From Actinomycetota bacterium (GTDB lineage Bacteria > Actinomycetota > Thermoleophilia > Gaiellales > F1-60-MAGs149): DNA of 64,000 nt. The DNA lies in the NCBI GenBank assembly GCA_026392355.1, contig JAPLCF010000036.1, positions 52,372 to 116,371 on the forward strand. The letters run 5' to 3'. The notes under the pieces were generated by a model. It had not been told where the DNA came from and did no database searches. It saw only the letters and a program-made list of their open reading frames with translations. The first letter of the stretch is position 1. Each line of letters begins with the position of its first letter. The position numbers and the translations under genes were made by a program. Positions 44,432-52,949 of this stretch are shown here, in pieces.

Positions 44432-44706
44432 CGAGCGTCCTCCGGCTGCTCGCCCACGCGATACGACCCGACGAGCTCGTGGGTGCCCGTGTCGCGGATG
44501 ACGTTGAACCAGCGGCGGCAGCCGGCGGCATGGTTCCAGCGCTCGGCGTAGCGGCCACGCGAGTTGTCGCGGACGAAGAGGAAGCGCGCCCACTCCTCGT
44601 CCGACAGCAGCTCGGGGTCGGCGGGATAGGCAACGTGCGCCTGGCCGCCGTACTTGAATTCGGGCTCGTCGCGCGGGCCGCAGTACGGGCAGCGAATCTC
44701 GAACAT
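44428..44706 (-). CDS. soxD: Sarcosine oxidase delta subunit
   Basis: 92 residues from ATG 44706. The zinc-binding residues expected of SoxD are present: CPYCGPRDEPEF near the N-terminus and, later, His and Cys in WNHAAGCRRWF. The conserved NSRGRYAERW segment identifies it clearly. It starts on the last base of the soxB stop (TGATG) and ends inside the soxA start (ATGA), so all three are translationally coupled. Confidence 0.94.
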   Translation of the reverse strand: MFEIRCPYCGPRDEPEFKYGGQAHVAYPADPELLSDEEWARFLFVRDNSRGRYAERWNHAAGCRRWFNVIRDTGTHELVGSYRVGEQPEDAR

Positions 44707-45935
44707 CAGTGCGCGACCGCTGCGGCGCCGTGCTCGTCGATCAGCTCGCCGGTCTCGAAACGCGTCATCGAGAACGGCCGGTTGAGCTCGTGCGGCTCGC
44801 CCGTCGCGATCGTGTGCGCCATCACCCAGCCCGAGCCCGGCGTGGCCTTGAAGCCGCCGGTGCCCCAACCGCAGTTGACGTAGAGGTTCTCGACGGGCGT
44901 GAGGCCAACGATCGGCGAGGCGTCGGGGCAGACGTCGACGATGCCGCCCCACGTGCGCATCACGCGTGCTCGGGAGAACTGCGGGAACAGCTCCATGCCC
45001 GCGCTCATCTGCTCCTCGATCACGTGGAGGCCACCGCGCTGCGCGTACGAGTTGAAGGCGTCGATGCCAGCGCCCATCACGAGCTCGCCCTTGTGCGCCT
45101 GCGAGACGTAGACGTGGACGGCATTGCTCATCACGACGCAGTTGAGCACCTGCTCGTAGACCTCGGAGACGAGGGCCTGCAGCGGGTGGGACTGGATCGG
45201 CAGGTCGAAGCCCGCCATGGCCGTGAGCAGACTCGTACGGCCAGCCGTGACAAGGCCTACCTTGCCAGCCGCAATCGGGCCCTTGCTGGTCTGAAGGCCC
45301 GTGACGCGACCGTCGACGACGTCGATACCGGTGACCTCACAGCCCTGGATCAGGTCGACGCCAAGTGCGTCGGCGGCGCGGCCAAGCGCGAAGACGACGG
45401 CGTCGTGGCGAGCGATGCCACCGCGGCGCTGGAGCGTGGCGCCCATCACGGGGTAGCGCGCCTCGGGCGAGATATCGACGATCGGGCAAAACTCTTTGAC
45501 CGCGTCGGCGTCAAGCCACTCGGCGTCGACACCGTTGAGGCGGTTGGCCTCGACGCGGCGGATGCTCTCGCGGACGTCGTGCAGGTTGTGCGCGAGGTTG
45601 AGCACGCCGCGCTGCGAGAACATGACGTCGTAATCAAGCTCGTCCGACAGCGTTTCCCAGAGCTTGAGCGCGTGCTCGTACATCGCGGCGCTTTCGTCCC
45701 AGAGGTAGTTGGAACGGATGATCGTCGTGTTGCGGACGGCGTTGCCGTTGCCGAGCCACCCGCGCTCGACGACGGCGATGTCCGTCATGCCGTGGTTCTT
45801 CGCGAGGTAGTACGCGGTGGCGAGGCCGTGCAGGCCGCCGCCGACGATGATCGCCTCGTACGACTTTTTCGGCTCAGGCGTACGCCAGAGGAAGGGCGCG
45901 TTGTGAAGCGCGTGCTCGTTGGGATCAAGTTCCAT
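44706..45935 (-). CDS. soxB: Sarcosine oxidase beta subunit
   Basis: 409 residues from ATG 45935, with TGGAGAC eight bases upstream. The FAD-binding N-terminus is [20 protein letters not shown], and [15 protein letters not shown] contains the histidine (near 177) that carries covalent FMN in known heterotetrameric sarcosine oxidases. The C-terminal [20 protein letters not shown] is also diagnostic. This subunit oxidises sarcosine. It is the first gene of soxBDAG and diverges from the alcohol dehydrogenase across 126 bases. Confidence 0.95.
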   Translation of the reverse strand: MELDPNEHALHNAPFLWRTPEPKKSYEAIIVGGGLHGLATAYYLAKNHGMTDIAVVERGWLGNGNAVRNTTIIRSNYLWDESAAMYEHALKLWETLSDELDYDVMFSQRGVLNLAHNLHDVRESIRRVEANRLNGVDAEWLDADAVKEFCPIVDISPEARYPVMGATLQRRGGIARHDAVVFALGRAADALGVDLIQGCEVTGIDVVDGRVTGLQTSKGPIAAGKVGLVTAGRTSLLTAMAGFDLPIQSHPLQALVSEVYEQVLNCVVMSNAVHVYVSQAHKGELVMGAGIDAFNSYAQRGGLHVIEEQMSAGMELFPQFSRARVMRTWGGIVDVCPDASPIVGLTPVENLYVNCGWGTGGFKATPGSGWVMAHTIATGEPHELNRPFSMTRFETGELIDEHGAAAVAH

Positions 45936-46061
45936 GCGATGTCTCCAGCGTGAACAGCGGACTGACATTTCAGAGTCTAATGGCCGGCCCTGCCTGGTGT
46001 CAACGACGGTGCGTGGTTTGCGGGGCCTGAACATCGACGTAAGAGGTGGAATACTCCCGCC

Positions 46062-47156
46062 ATGCGCACCTGCCGAGCCGCCCTCCTCCATGAGTTCAAC
46101 GCCCCGCTGATCGTCCACGACGACCTGCAGGTGGACGACCCAAAGCACGGCGAGGTGCTCGTCAAGCTGGGCGCCAGCGGCGTCTGCCGCTCGGACCTCC
46201 ACACGATCGAGTGGACGGGCCGCGTCGCTGTGCCGTCGATGCTCGGCCACGAGGGCGCTGGCACGATTGAGGCCGTCGGCCCCGGCGTGACAGACCTCAA
46301 GGTCGGTGACAAGGTCGTGCTGGCGTGGGTCGCACCGTGCGGCCACTGTCGGATGTGCGAGCGCGAGCGCCCCGCTCTCTGTACGGAGCAGGGCCAATTC
46401 GAGTTCGGCTCGCTGCTCGACGGCACGAGTCGCTACTCGCTGCATGGCGAGACCGTCGCCGTCTACTCCAGCTCGACCTTCTCTGAGTACTGCGTCGTGC
46501 CCGAGGTATCGGCGATCAAGGTCGAGACCGAACTGCCATGGGAGTACCTCGCGCTCGTCGGGTGTGCCGTCACCACCGGCGTTGGCGCCGCCATCAACAC
46601 CGCCAAGGTCAGTAAGGGCGACACCGCCGCCGTGATTGGTTGCGGCGGGGTGGGCCTCAGCGCCGTGCAGGGCGCACGCATTGCCGGCGCCTCGCGCATC
46701 ATCGCCGTCGACACCAATGCCTCCAAGCTGGCGCTCGCCAAGGAACTCGGCGCCACCGACCTCGTCAATGCCTCTGAGGTCGACGCAGTCGAGGCCGTGC
46801 GCGAGCTGACCGGCGGCGTCGACCATGCCTTCGAGGCGCTCGGCTACCTGCCGACAATCGACCAGGCGATCAAGATGACCGGTCGCGGCGGACAGACAAC
46901 GCTGATCGGCATGGTCGAGGACACGGACCTCTCGCAGGTTGCGACGCTCGGCCTGATCGTCGAGGAGCGCACGATCGCGGGCTCGTGGTACGGCACGTTC
47001 CTGCCCAAGCGCGACTGGCCACTGATCGTCGGGTGGCTCGAGTCAGGCGACCTGATGCTCGACCAGATGATCGAGCGCATCACACTCGACGACATCAACG
47101 TGGCCTTCGACCGCATCCGCTCGACCGAGGCAGCACGGCAGGTCGTCATCTTTTAG
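46062..47156 (+). CDS. Zinc-dependent alcohol dehydrogenase, class III-like
   Basis: 364 residues from ATG 46062, with AAGAGGTGG upstream. Catalytic zinc ligands are in GVCRSDLH and GHEGAG; the structural zinc site is the four-Cys lobe [15 protein letters not shown]. The NAD-binding loop is [15 protein letters not shown]. The sequence belongs with the class III/NDMA- or mycothiol-dependent dehydrogenases of actinobacteria. Because sarcosine oxidase and an amine oxidase flank it, oxidation of formaldehyde or of an amine-derived aldehyde or alcohol is a plausible role, but not proven. It starts 44 bases before the amine oxidase and is probably co-transcribed. Confidence 0.88.
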   Translation: MRTCRAALLHEFNAPLIVHDDLQVDDPKHGEVLVKLGASGVCRSDLHTIEWTGRVAVPSMLGHEGAGTIEAVGPGVTDLKVGDKVVLAWVAPCGHCRMCERERPALCTEQGQFEFGSLLDGTSRYSLHGETVAVYSSSTFSEYCVVPEVSAIKVETELPWEYLALVGCAVTTGVGAAINTAKVSKGDTAAVIGCGGVGLSAVQGARIAGASRIIAVDTNASKLALAKELGATDLVNASEVDAVEAVRELTGGVDHAFEALGYLPTIDQAIKMTGRGGQTTLIGMVEDTDLSQVATLGLIVEERTIAGSWYGTFLPKRDWPLIVGWLESGDLMLDQMIERITLDDINVAFDRIRSTEAARQVVIF

Positions 47157-47199
47157 GTGTCCGCTGGCAAGAAGTTCGGCCCCTCGCCATACTGCGGGC

Positions 47200-49140
47200 A
47201 TGACGCCGCACCCGCTCGACCCTCTCAGTCCCGACGAGCTCGCCGCCGCGATTGAGATCGTGCGCCGCGAGCAGGGTCTGAATCAGAACCACCTGTTCGT
47301 CTTCACGCTGCTTGACGAGCCCACCAAGGACGCACTCAACGCGTGGAAGACGGGCGACCCGATGGACCGTGCCGCGCGCATCACCATCTGGGATCGCGCC
47401 GAGGGAATGCTGATCGAGAGCGTCGTTGGCCTCGACGGCACGGTGCGTCGCTGGGAGCCGCAGCCTGGCCAGAAGGCCGCGCTGCTCGGGCCCGAGGCCA
47501 CTGCCTGCATCGCCGCCGCCAAGAGCGACCCGCGCGTCCTCGAGGGCCTGCGCCGCCGCGGCATCGATGACATCAGCCAGGTGCACATGGAGACCTGGCC
47601 ATTCGGCATCGACGTGCCCGACCATCTCGACGACGGGCGCCGGCTGTTCTGGACGCCGATGTGGCACCGCCCCACGCCCGACGCCAACCAGTACGCGCAT
47701 CCGATCGGCGGCCTCCATGCGATCGTCGCGATCGACACCGCCGAGGTCGTGGACGTCGAGGACACCGAGGGCATCCCCACGCCGCAGACACCCGGGCCGT
47801 ACCGCCTCAGCCAGACCGGCGGTGACGTCCGGCTCAAGCCGCTCGAGATCATCCAGCCCGAGGGCGCATCGTTCACCGTCGACGGCTGGGAGATCCAGTG
47901 GGAGCGCTGGCGCTTCCGTCTCGGCCACTGCCAGCGCGAGGGCCTCGTGATCCACGACGTGCGCTTCGACGACGAGGGCACCGAGCGCAAGATCGCGCAC
48001 CGCATGTCGATCGCCGAACTCGTCATCCCGTACGGTGATCAGGGCATCAACGGCGCGGCGCGTAAGGCCGCGTTCGATACGGGTGAGTTCGGCTTCGGTA
48101 ACTACACCAACTCGCTCACGCTCGGCTGCGACTGCCTCGGCGAGATTGTCTACCTCGATACCGCGGTGGCCGATGCGGCTGGCGAGGTGCACGTCACCAA
48201 GCAGGGCATCTGCCTCCACGAGGAGGACGTTGGCATCCTCTGGAAGCACACGGACGCCGACGGCCATGTCGAGGTGCGCCGCGGCCGCCGCTTCGTCGCC
48301 TCCTCAATCGCGACGATCGACAACTACGAATACGGCTACTTCTGGTACTTCCACCAGGACGGCACGATCGAGTTCGAGGCGAAGCTGACCGGCATCGTCC
48401 TGACCCGAGCCGCCATCCCCGGCGAGGAGAACCCGTCGGCAACGGAGCTCGAGCCGGGCCTGCTCGCGCCGTACCACCAGCACCTCTTCTGCGCCCGTCT
48501 CGACCTTGATGTCGACGGCGTTGGCAACACGGTCTACGAGGTCGACGCGGTCGCCCATCCGATGGGACCGGAGAACCCTGCGGGCAACGCGTACATGACG
48601 CGCGAGCTCCCGCTCGCCTCGGAGAGCCTGGCCAAGCGCGTGATCGACCCGTTCGCGAGCCGCTTCTGGAAGGTCGTCAACCCGGAGCGCACCAACCACA
48701 TGGGCAAGCCCGTCGGCTACAAGCTGATGCCCGGCGGCGCCAACTGGCCGATGGCCGACCCCGAGTCCGTGATCGGCAAGCGCGCCCGGTTCATGTACCA
48801 CCATCTCTGGGTCACGCCGCAGCGGCCCGACGAGCTCTACCCGGCGGGCGACCACCCGTACCAGCACGAGGGCCTCGACGGTCTGCCGCGCTGGACGGCT
48901 GCGGATCGCCCCCTCGAGAACGAGGACATCGTGCTCTGGTACACGTTCGGCACGAACCACATCCCGCGGACCGAGGACTGGCCTGTGATGCCGGTGGAGC
49001 ACACCGGCTTCCACCTCAAGCCGAGCGGGTTCTTCCGCCGCAGCCCGGGCATCGACGTCGCGCCGAGCGAGCCGAAGCACTGCTGCAGCTCGAACCCGCA
49101 CGCCGCTAGCGGCGACGCGGCCACCGGCTCCAAGGACTGA
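47200..49140 (+). CDS. Copper-containing primary amine oxidase
   Basis: 646 residues from ATG 47200. The topaquinone-forming motif N-Y-E-Y is at residues 375-378 (ATIDNYEYGYFW), with Tyr376 the residue converted to the cofactor. The catalytic-base Asp is near 293 in FDTGEFGFGN, two copper His ligands are in YHQHLF (426 and 428) and the third His lies in the VEHTGFHLKP region. It oxidises primary amines to aldehydes, releasing ammonia and peroxide. The preferred amine (tyramine, phenylethylamine, histamine) cannot be told. The last 25 residues contain a CC pair and a Ser/Ala tail without known role. Confidence 0.94.
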   Translation: MTPHPLDPLSPDELAAAIEIVRREQGLNQNHLFVFTLLDEPTKDALNAWKTGDPMDRAARITIWDRAEGMLIESVVGLDGTVRRWEPQPGQKAALLGPEATACIAAAKSDPRVLEGLRRRGIDDISQVHMETWPFGIDVPDHLDDGRRLFWTPMWHRPTPDANQYAHPIGGLHAIVAIDTAEVVDVEDTEGIPTPQTPGPYRLSQTGGDVRLKPLEIIQPEGASFTVDGWEIQWERWRFRLGHCQREGLVIHDVRFDDEGTERKIAHRMSIAELVIPYGDQGINGAARKAAFDTGEFGFGNYTNSLTLGCDCLGEIVYLDTAVADAAGEVHVTKQGICLHEEDVGILWKHTDADGHVEVRRGRRFVASSIATIDNYEYGYFWYFHQDGTIEFEAKLTGIVLTRAAIPGEENPSATELEPGLLAPYHQHLFCARLDLDVDGVGNTVYEVDAVAHPMGPENPAGNAYMTRELPLASESLAKRVIDPFASRFWKVVNPERTNHMGKPVGYKLMPGGANWPMADPESVIGKRARFMYHHLWVTPQRPDELYPAGDHPYQHEGLDGLPRWTAADRPLENEDIVLWYTFGTNHIPRTEDWPVMPVEHTGFHLKPSGFFRRSPGIDVAPSEPKHCCSSNPHAASGDAATGSKD

Positions 49141-49148
49141 GTCGTTGC

Positions 49149-49185
49149 CACGTTCGGTTTGGGGTCAGACCCCAAACCGAACGTG
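49149..49185. repeat. Long perfect palindrome between convergent genes
   Basis: Two 18-base arms (49149-49166 and 49168-49185; left arm CACGTTCGGTTTGGGGTC) pair perfectly around a single central A. The core GGGGTC-A-GACCCC recurs as GGGGTCAGACCC in the repeats at 52794-52897. It lies between the stops of the amine oxidase and the LLM gene and may serve as a bidirectional terminator, but a one-base loop is not usual for that. Confidence 0.9.
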
Positions 49186-49193
49186 AGCGACAA

Positions 49194-50117
49194 CTACTTC
49201 AGCAGCGGTGCTAGCTCCTGCAGCTGCGTGATACCCGTCGGATCGGACTCGTCGCCGAGCGCCTGGATGGCGACTTGGTCGGCGCCAGCGTCGAGGTGCT
49301 CGCGCAACTTCGCGACCACCGTCTCAGGGTCGCCGTGCGCGACGAGGGCGTCGATCAGGCGGTCCGAGCCGCCGTTCGCGATGTCGTCCTCGGTGAAGCC
49401 CATCCAGATCAGGTTCTTCTTGTAGTTCTCGATCTGGAGGTACCAGCCGATCGCACCGCGGGCGCGCTCGCGCGCCTTATTGGCGTCGGTCTCGATGATC
49501 ACCTTGTGCTCGGGGATCAGCAGCGGATCGGGGCCCATGATCTCGCGGGCGCGGGCCGTGTGCTCAACCGGCACGAGGTACGGATGCGCGCCGAGCGAGA
49601 GATCGCGTGCGACCTCGAGCATCGGCTTGCGCAGCGCGGCGATGATCGTCTGGACCGGCTCGACCGGAGCCGAGTTGGCGTCGGGCGTGTTGAACTCGCT
49701 CGCGTTGAGCTGCTCGAGATACTCGCGCATCTTGGCGACGGGCTTGAGGTACGTCGTACCGCGCGGATCAACCTGCGGCGGGTGGCTGACGCCGAGCCCG
49801 AGCAGGAAGCGATTGTCGAACGAGTCGTTCAGCGTGCGGGAGGCGCTTGCCGAGGCGAGGGCGTCCCGGGCCCAGACGTTCGTGATACCGCTGGCGACCA
49901 TGATCTTCTCGGTCGCGCCCAGCAGGACCGCGCCGTTCGAGAACGACTCGCGCACGCCCATGCCCTCCGGATACCAGAGGCAGGTGTAGCCAGCGGCTTC
50001 GACGGCAGCAGCGGTCGGGCGGCCGAGCGCAGCCGGCACCGCGGTGAGCGGGCCAATCCACGCGCCCCACGTGCCGAGCTTGGTGCGCATTGCCGCGCGG
50101 TCTTCGCTAAGTCCCAT
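49194..50117 (-). CDS. LLM-class (F420-type) oxidoreductase
   Basis: 307 residues from ATG 50117, with a GGGGGAAA site upstream. The luciferase-like barrel shows GTWGAWIGPL at the start, VEAAGYTCLWYPEG, IMVASGITNVWARDAL, RFLLGLGVSHPP and the C-terminal GDPETVVAKLREHLDAGADQ. It resembles the subgroup of probable F420-dependent enzymes found in mycobacteria and related actinobacteria. F420 against FMN cannot be settled by eye. The substrate is unknown. It converges with the amine oxidase and diverges from the ATP-grasp gene at 50215. Confidence 0.85.
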   Translation of the reverse strand: MGLSEDRAAMRTKLGTWGAWIGPLTAVPAALGRPTAAAVEAAGYTCLWYPEGMGVRESFSNGAVLLGATEKIMVASGITNVWARDALASASASRTLNDSFDNRFLLGLGVSHPPQVDPRGTTYLKPVAKMREYLEQLNASEFNTPDANSAPVEPVQTIIAALRKPMLEVARDLSLGAHPYLVPVEHTARAREIMGPDPLLIPEHKVIIETDANKARERARGAIGWYLQIENYKKNLIWMGFTEDDIANGGSDRLIDALVAHGDPETVVAKLREHLDAGADQVAIQALGDESDPTGITQLQELAPLLK

Positions 50118-50214
50118 CGTTTCCCCCTAGAGCAGTCGAACAGCATCATGCCGCGTCCTGCCCTTCGCACCAGCCAGCAGCAGGGTTGGGAGCACCGCGA
50201 CTAACCTTCACCAC

Positions 50215-51438
50215 GTGATCAACGCAGCCACCATTCAGCGCATCCGCCGCGTGCTCGCCGAGCGCCCCGACCAGCCGCTCGGCATCGTGCTCGACGTGGG
50301 CTTCACGAACGGCCTCGCCTCGGCGCGTGCACTGCGCGACACGGGCGCGCCCGTGATCGTCGTCGACCATCGCAAGGGCGCGCTCGGCTTCAGGTCGCGC
50401 GGCGTCGCCCCCGTGCTGGCACCCGATCCGGCCGTCGATGAGGAGGGCTTCATCGAGGTCCTCGCCGAGCTCGCCGCGCTAACGGGCCGCACCGGCTTCC
50501 TCTTCCCCACGCACGACGCGCACCTCGTCGCAGTCTCTAAGCACGCCGATCGCATCAAGCCGCTCGTGCTGCCCGGCTCGCACTGGGACATCATCGAGCC
50601 GCTGATGGCGAAGATCCCGCAGATCGAGCTGGCCGAACGCGCGGGCGTACCTGTGCCGCGTTCCTTCATGCCAACCACGCGCGAAGAGGCCGAGGCCGCC
50701 GCCGCGCAGATCCCGTATCCGGCGATCGCCAAGCCGAGCATCGGCATCGACTTCAAGCACGCCGAGAAGGTCCAAGTGATCCTCGCCAACACGCCGGCCG
50801 AGCTCGTCGACGGCTACGAGCGCATCGCAGCGACGGGCGACCGGGCGATCTTCCAGGAGGTCATCCCCGGCGGCGACGACGCGCTCTGGACCGTCGGGTC
50901 GTTCAGCACCAACGGCGGCCAGGCCGTCGGCACCTTCTGCGGCCGCAAGCTCGTGCAGCGCCCACCGATCTTCGGTACCTGCCGCGTCGGCGAAGCCCGC
51001 TGGGACGACGCCGCGGTCGCGTACGCCGACGCACTGCTGCGCACGAGCGGCTTCGATGGCATCACCCAGATCGAGTTCAAGCGCGACCCGCGCGATGGCT
51101 CGGTCCGCCTGATCGAGATCAACCTGCGCTCGTGGCAGTGGCACTCGCTGGCGCGTCGCTGCGGCGTCGACCTCGTCGGGCTCTGTTATCGGTCGGCCTG
51201 CGGCGAGCCTGTCGGCCGCGTCACGTCCAGCCCGCGCCATGACGGCAAGCGTTGGGTCGCCGCCGTGCCACACCTCAAGGCCGGCTTCGGCGGGCGCGAG
51301 AGCATCGGCAGCATCATCAAGCCACTGGCGGGCCTGATCGAAGAGCCCGTCTTCAGCATTCGCGACCCCAAGCCGGGCGCAGTGCAGGTGGCCGGCCTCG
51401 TCGTCGGCCCGGTCAAGCGCCGCCTGCGTCGCAGCTAG
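50215..51438 (+). CDS. ATP-grasp ligase 1 (carboxylate-amine-ligase-like)
   Basis: 407 residues from GTG 50215. N-terminal Rossmann-like part (IVLDVGFTNGLASARALRDT, then GFLFPTHDAHLVAVSK), then the ATP-grasp fold with lysine in PAIAKPSIGIDFKHAEKV, the acid strand RAIFQEVIPGG and the metal-binding end VRLIEINLRSW. It is closest in style to stand-alone ATP-grasp proteins of the D-aspartate-ligase/carboxylate-amine-ligase group. It heads the glycan region; joining an amino acid or acid to a sugar or peptide is inferred. Its 3' end overlaps the convergent glycosyltransferase gene by four bases. Confidence 0.82.
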   Translation: MINAATIQRIRRVLAERPDQPLGIVLDVGFTNGLASARALRDTGAPVIVVDHRKGALGFRSRGVAPVLAPDPAVDEEGFIEVLAELAALTGRTGFLFPTHDAHLVAVSKHADRIKPLVLPGSHWDIIEPLMAKIPQIELAERAGVPVPRSFMPTTREEAEAAAAQIPYPAIAKPSIGIDFKHAEKVQVILANTPAELVDGYERIAATGDRAIFQEVIPGGDDALWTVGSFSTNGGQAVGTFCGRKLVQRPPIFGTCRVGEARWDDAAVAYADALLRTSGFDGITQIEFKRDPRDGSVRLIEINLRSWQWHSLARRCGVDLVGLCYRSACGEPVGRVTSSPRHDGKRWVAAVPHLKAGFGGRESIGSIIKPLAGLIEEPVFSIRDPKPGAVQVAGLVVGPVKRRLRRS

Positions 51439-52730
51439 CGCGTAGCGGTCGAGCGGATCAGCTCGGCGAACGCCTCAGCCTGCGTCTGACGCGAGATGCG
51501 CGTGCGCACACCGTCGGCAAGCACCGGGCTCGGCAGCTGTCCGGCACTCCACTCGTCGACGTAGCGCTCGACCGCGGCCCGTGCGCCCGCCACATCATCG
51601 GGCGCCACGATCGCGGCATCAACGGCGCGCAGCTCACGGGCCGCGGCACCATCAGGCGGCAGCATCGCCAGCACCGGACGCCCACACGCAAGCAACTCCC
51701 AGACCTTGCCGGGCAGGAACTTCTCGCCGTGCCCGCCGCCGTCTTGCATGAAAATCAGCGCGACGTCGGCGTCGGCCTGTGCCTGCAGTGCATCTGCATG
51801 CGGCGCGGGCGGTTCGATCGCGACCAGCTCGGCCAGGCCAAGGTCGTCGACGCGGCGGCGGTCGGCATCGGGGAAGCCCCCCATGAAGCGCAGGCGCACG
51901 ACATCGCGCAACTCGGGCCGGTCGCGCACGAGGTCGGCGACGGCCTGCAGCAGGTGGCGCGGCGAACGGTCGCCGAAGAACCAGCCGGTGAAGGCGAAGG
52001 TGCAGTGGTCGGGATCGGGATGACGCTCGACGGCAGCGAGCTCCTCGAGGTCGATCCCGTTGGGGATCACCGCAAGCGGCAGATCCGGCCGTAGACCGCG
52101 GACCTCGTCCTCGGCGTGATCCACGACGCTCGCCGCGTCCATGCCGCCCACGCACCAGCGCGCGAGGCGCGCAATCGCGGCCTGCTTGGCGCGGACGTCG
52201 GCGCGCGACAGATCGAGGTCGGCGTGCGTGAGCCACGGGTCACGCCAGTCGGCAATCCACGGTACGTCGGTGCGCGCGCGGGTCAATCGCCCTGCCACGG
52301 CGACCGTGTGCGGCGGGGTCGTGGTGATGAACGCATCGAAGCGCCCGGTCTTGAGGAGCCTGAGCGCGGCCGGCACGACGTCGGCCAGCCACGGCGCATT
52401 GGCGTCGGGGAGGAAGAGCCGCTGCGGCGCAAGTGATGCGCGCACCGCGAGCTTGCGCGCGGTCGTGGGCGCCTGCCGGATGCGATCGCCCGGCAATTGG
52501 CGCAGCGACGGACCGCGGTACTTGATGCGGTGCACCGTGACGTCGGCTGGGATGCGCGAGACGGAGGCCGGATCCTCGGCCAACCACTTCGCGTCCGTCG
52601 GCACCAGCATCTCGACGTCGATGCCGAGTTGCGGCAGTCGCCGCGAGAACTGGATCGTGCGCTCCACACCACCGCCGCTGGTGGGCGGGTAGTAGAACGC
52701 GATGAAGAGGACGCGGAGACGGTCGGTCAT
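51435..52730 (-). CDS. Glycosyltransferase family 4-like protein
   Basis: 431 residues from ATG 52730. The frame stays open to 53102, but the extra residues are low-complexity shadow sequence crossing the palindromes. The GT-B N-terminal domain begins LRVLFIAFYYPPTSGGGVER, and the C-terminal donor domain has VIPNGIDLEEL, FTGWFFGDRSPRHLLQAV and KFLPGKVWELLACGRPVLA in place of the usual E-x7-E patch. It transfers a sugar onto a lipid-linked or surface glycan, by family analogy. A perfect 21-bp hairpin begins five bases upstream of its start codon, where the ribosome would bind. Confidence 0.85.
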   Translation of the reverse strand: MTDRLRVLFIAFYYPPTSGGGVERTIQFSRRLPQLGIDVEMLVPTDAKWLAEDPASVSRIPADVTVHRIKYRGPSLRQLPGDRIRQAPTTARKLAVRASLAPQRLFLPDANAPWLADVVPAALRLLKTGRFDAFITTTPPHTVAVAGRLTRARTDVPWIADWRDPWLTHADLDLSRADVRAKQAAIARLARWCVGGMDAASVVDHAEDEVRGLRPDLPLAVIPNGIDLEELAAVERHPDPDHCTFAFTGWFFGDRSPRHLLQAVADLVRDRPELRDVVRLRFMGGFPDADRRRVDDLGLAELVAIEPPAPHADALQAQADADVALIFMQDGGGHGEKFLPGKVWELLACGRPVLAMLPPDGAAARELRAVDAAIVAPDDVAGARAAVERYVDEWSAGQLPSPVLADGVRTRISRQTQAEAFAELIRSTATR

Positions 52731-52734
52731 CGCT

Positions 52735-52787
52735 TCAAGGGTAGGTGAGGGGAGGAGACCATGTCGCCTCCCCTCACCTACCCTTGA
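52735..52787. repeat. 21-bp inverted repeat next to the glycosyltransferase start
   Basis: Arms 52735-52755 and 52767-52787 are perfectly complementary (TCAAGGGTAGGTGAGGGGAG plus G) around an 11-base loop. In RNA made from the minus strand, this hairpin would occupy the leader just before the ATG at 52730. Confidence 0.9.
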
Positions 52788-52793
52788 CGGCGG

Positions 52794-52826
52794 ATGTTCC
52801 AAAGGGGTCAGACCCTTCTGGAACAT
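52794..52826. repeat. Imperfect palindrome, inverted copy of 52865-52897
   Basis: 33 bases beginning ATGTTCCAAAGGGGTCAGAC and ending TGGAACAT. The unit is itself an imperfect palindrome, and its exact reverse complement lies at 52865-52897, 38 bases away. So the pair forms a perfect 33-bp inverted repeat built of hairpins. Confidence 0.92.
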
Positions 52827-52864
52827 GCTGTCGATGAGCAACCGGTGATCGGCGTATCCCGTGC

Positions 52865-52897
52865 ATGTTCCAGAAGGGTCTGACCCCTTTGGAACAT
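52865..52897. repeat. Imperfect palindrome, inverted copy of 52794-52826
   Basis: 33 bases beginning ATGTTCCAGAAGGGTCTGAC, exact reverse complement of the element at 52794-52826. It shares the GGGTC/GACCC core with the palindrome at 49149-49185. Confidence 0.92.
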
Positions 52898-52915
52898 CCG
52901 GGGGGATCCGGGAAT

Positions 52916-52949
52916 GGGGACCTGATGGGCTCAAGCCCATAATGTCCCC
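52916..52949 (+). promoter_or_regulatory. Hairpin ending one base before a glycosyltransferase start codon
   Basis: Outer arms GGGGAC (52916-52921) and GTCCCC (52944-52949) and inner arms ATGGGC (52925-52930) and GCCCAT (52935-52940) enclose a TCAA tetraloop, with a symmetrical three-base internal loop. The ATG follows at 52950. Any ribosome-binding site would be buried in the stem, which suggests control of translation or a leaderless transcript starting at the ATG. Confidence 0.7.
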
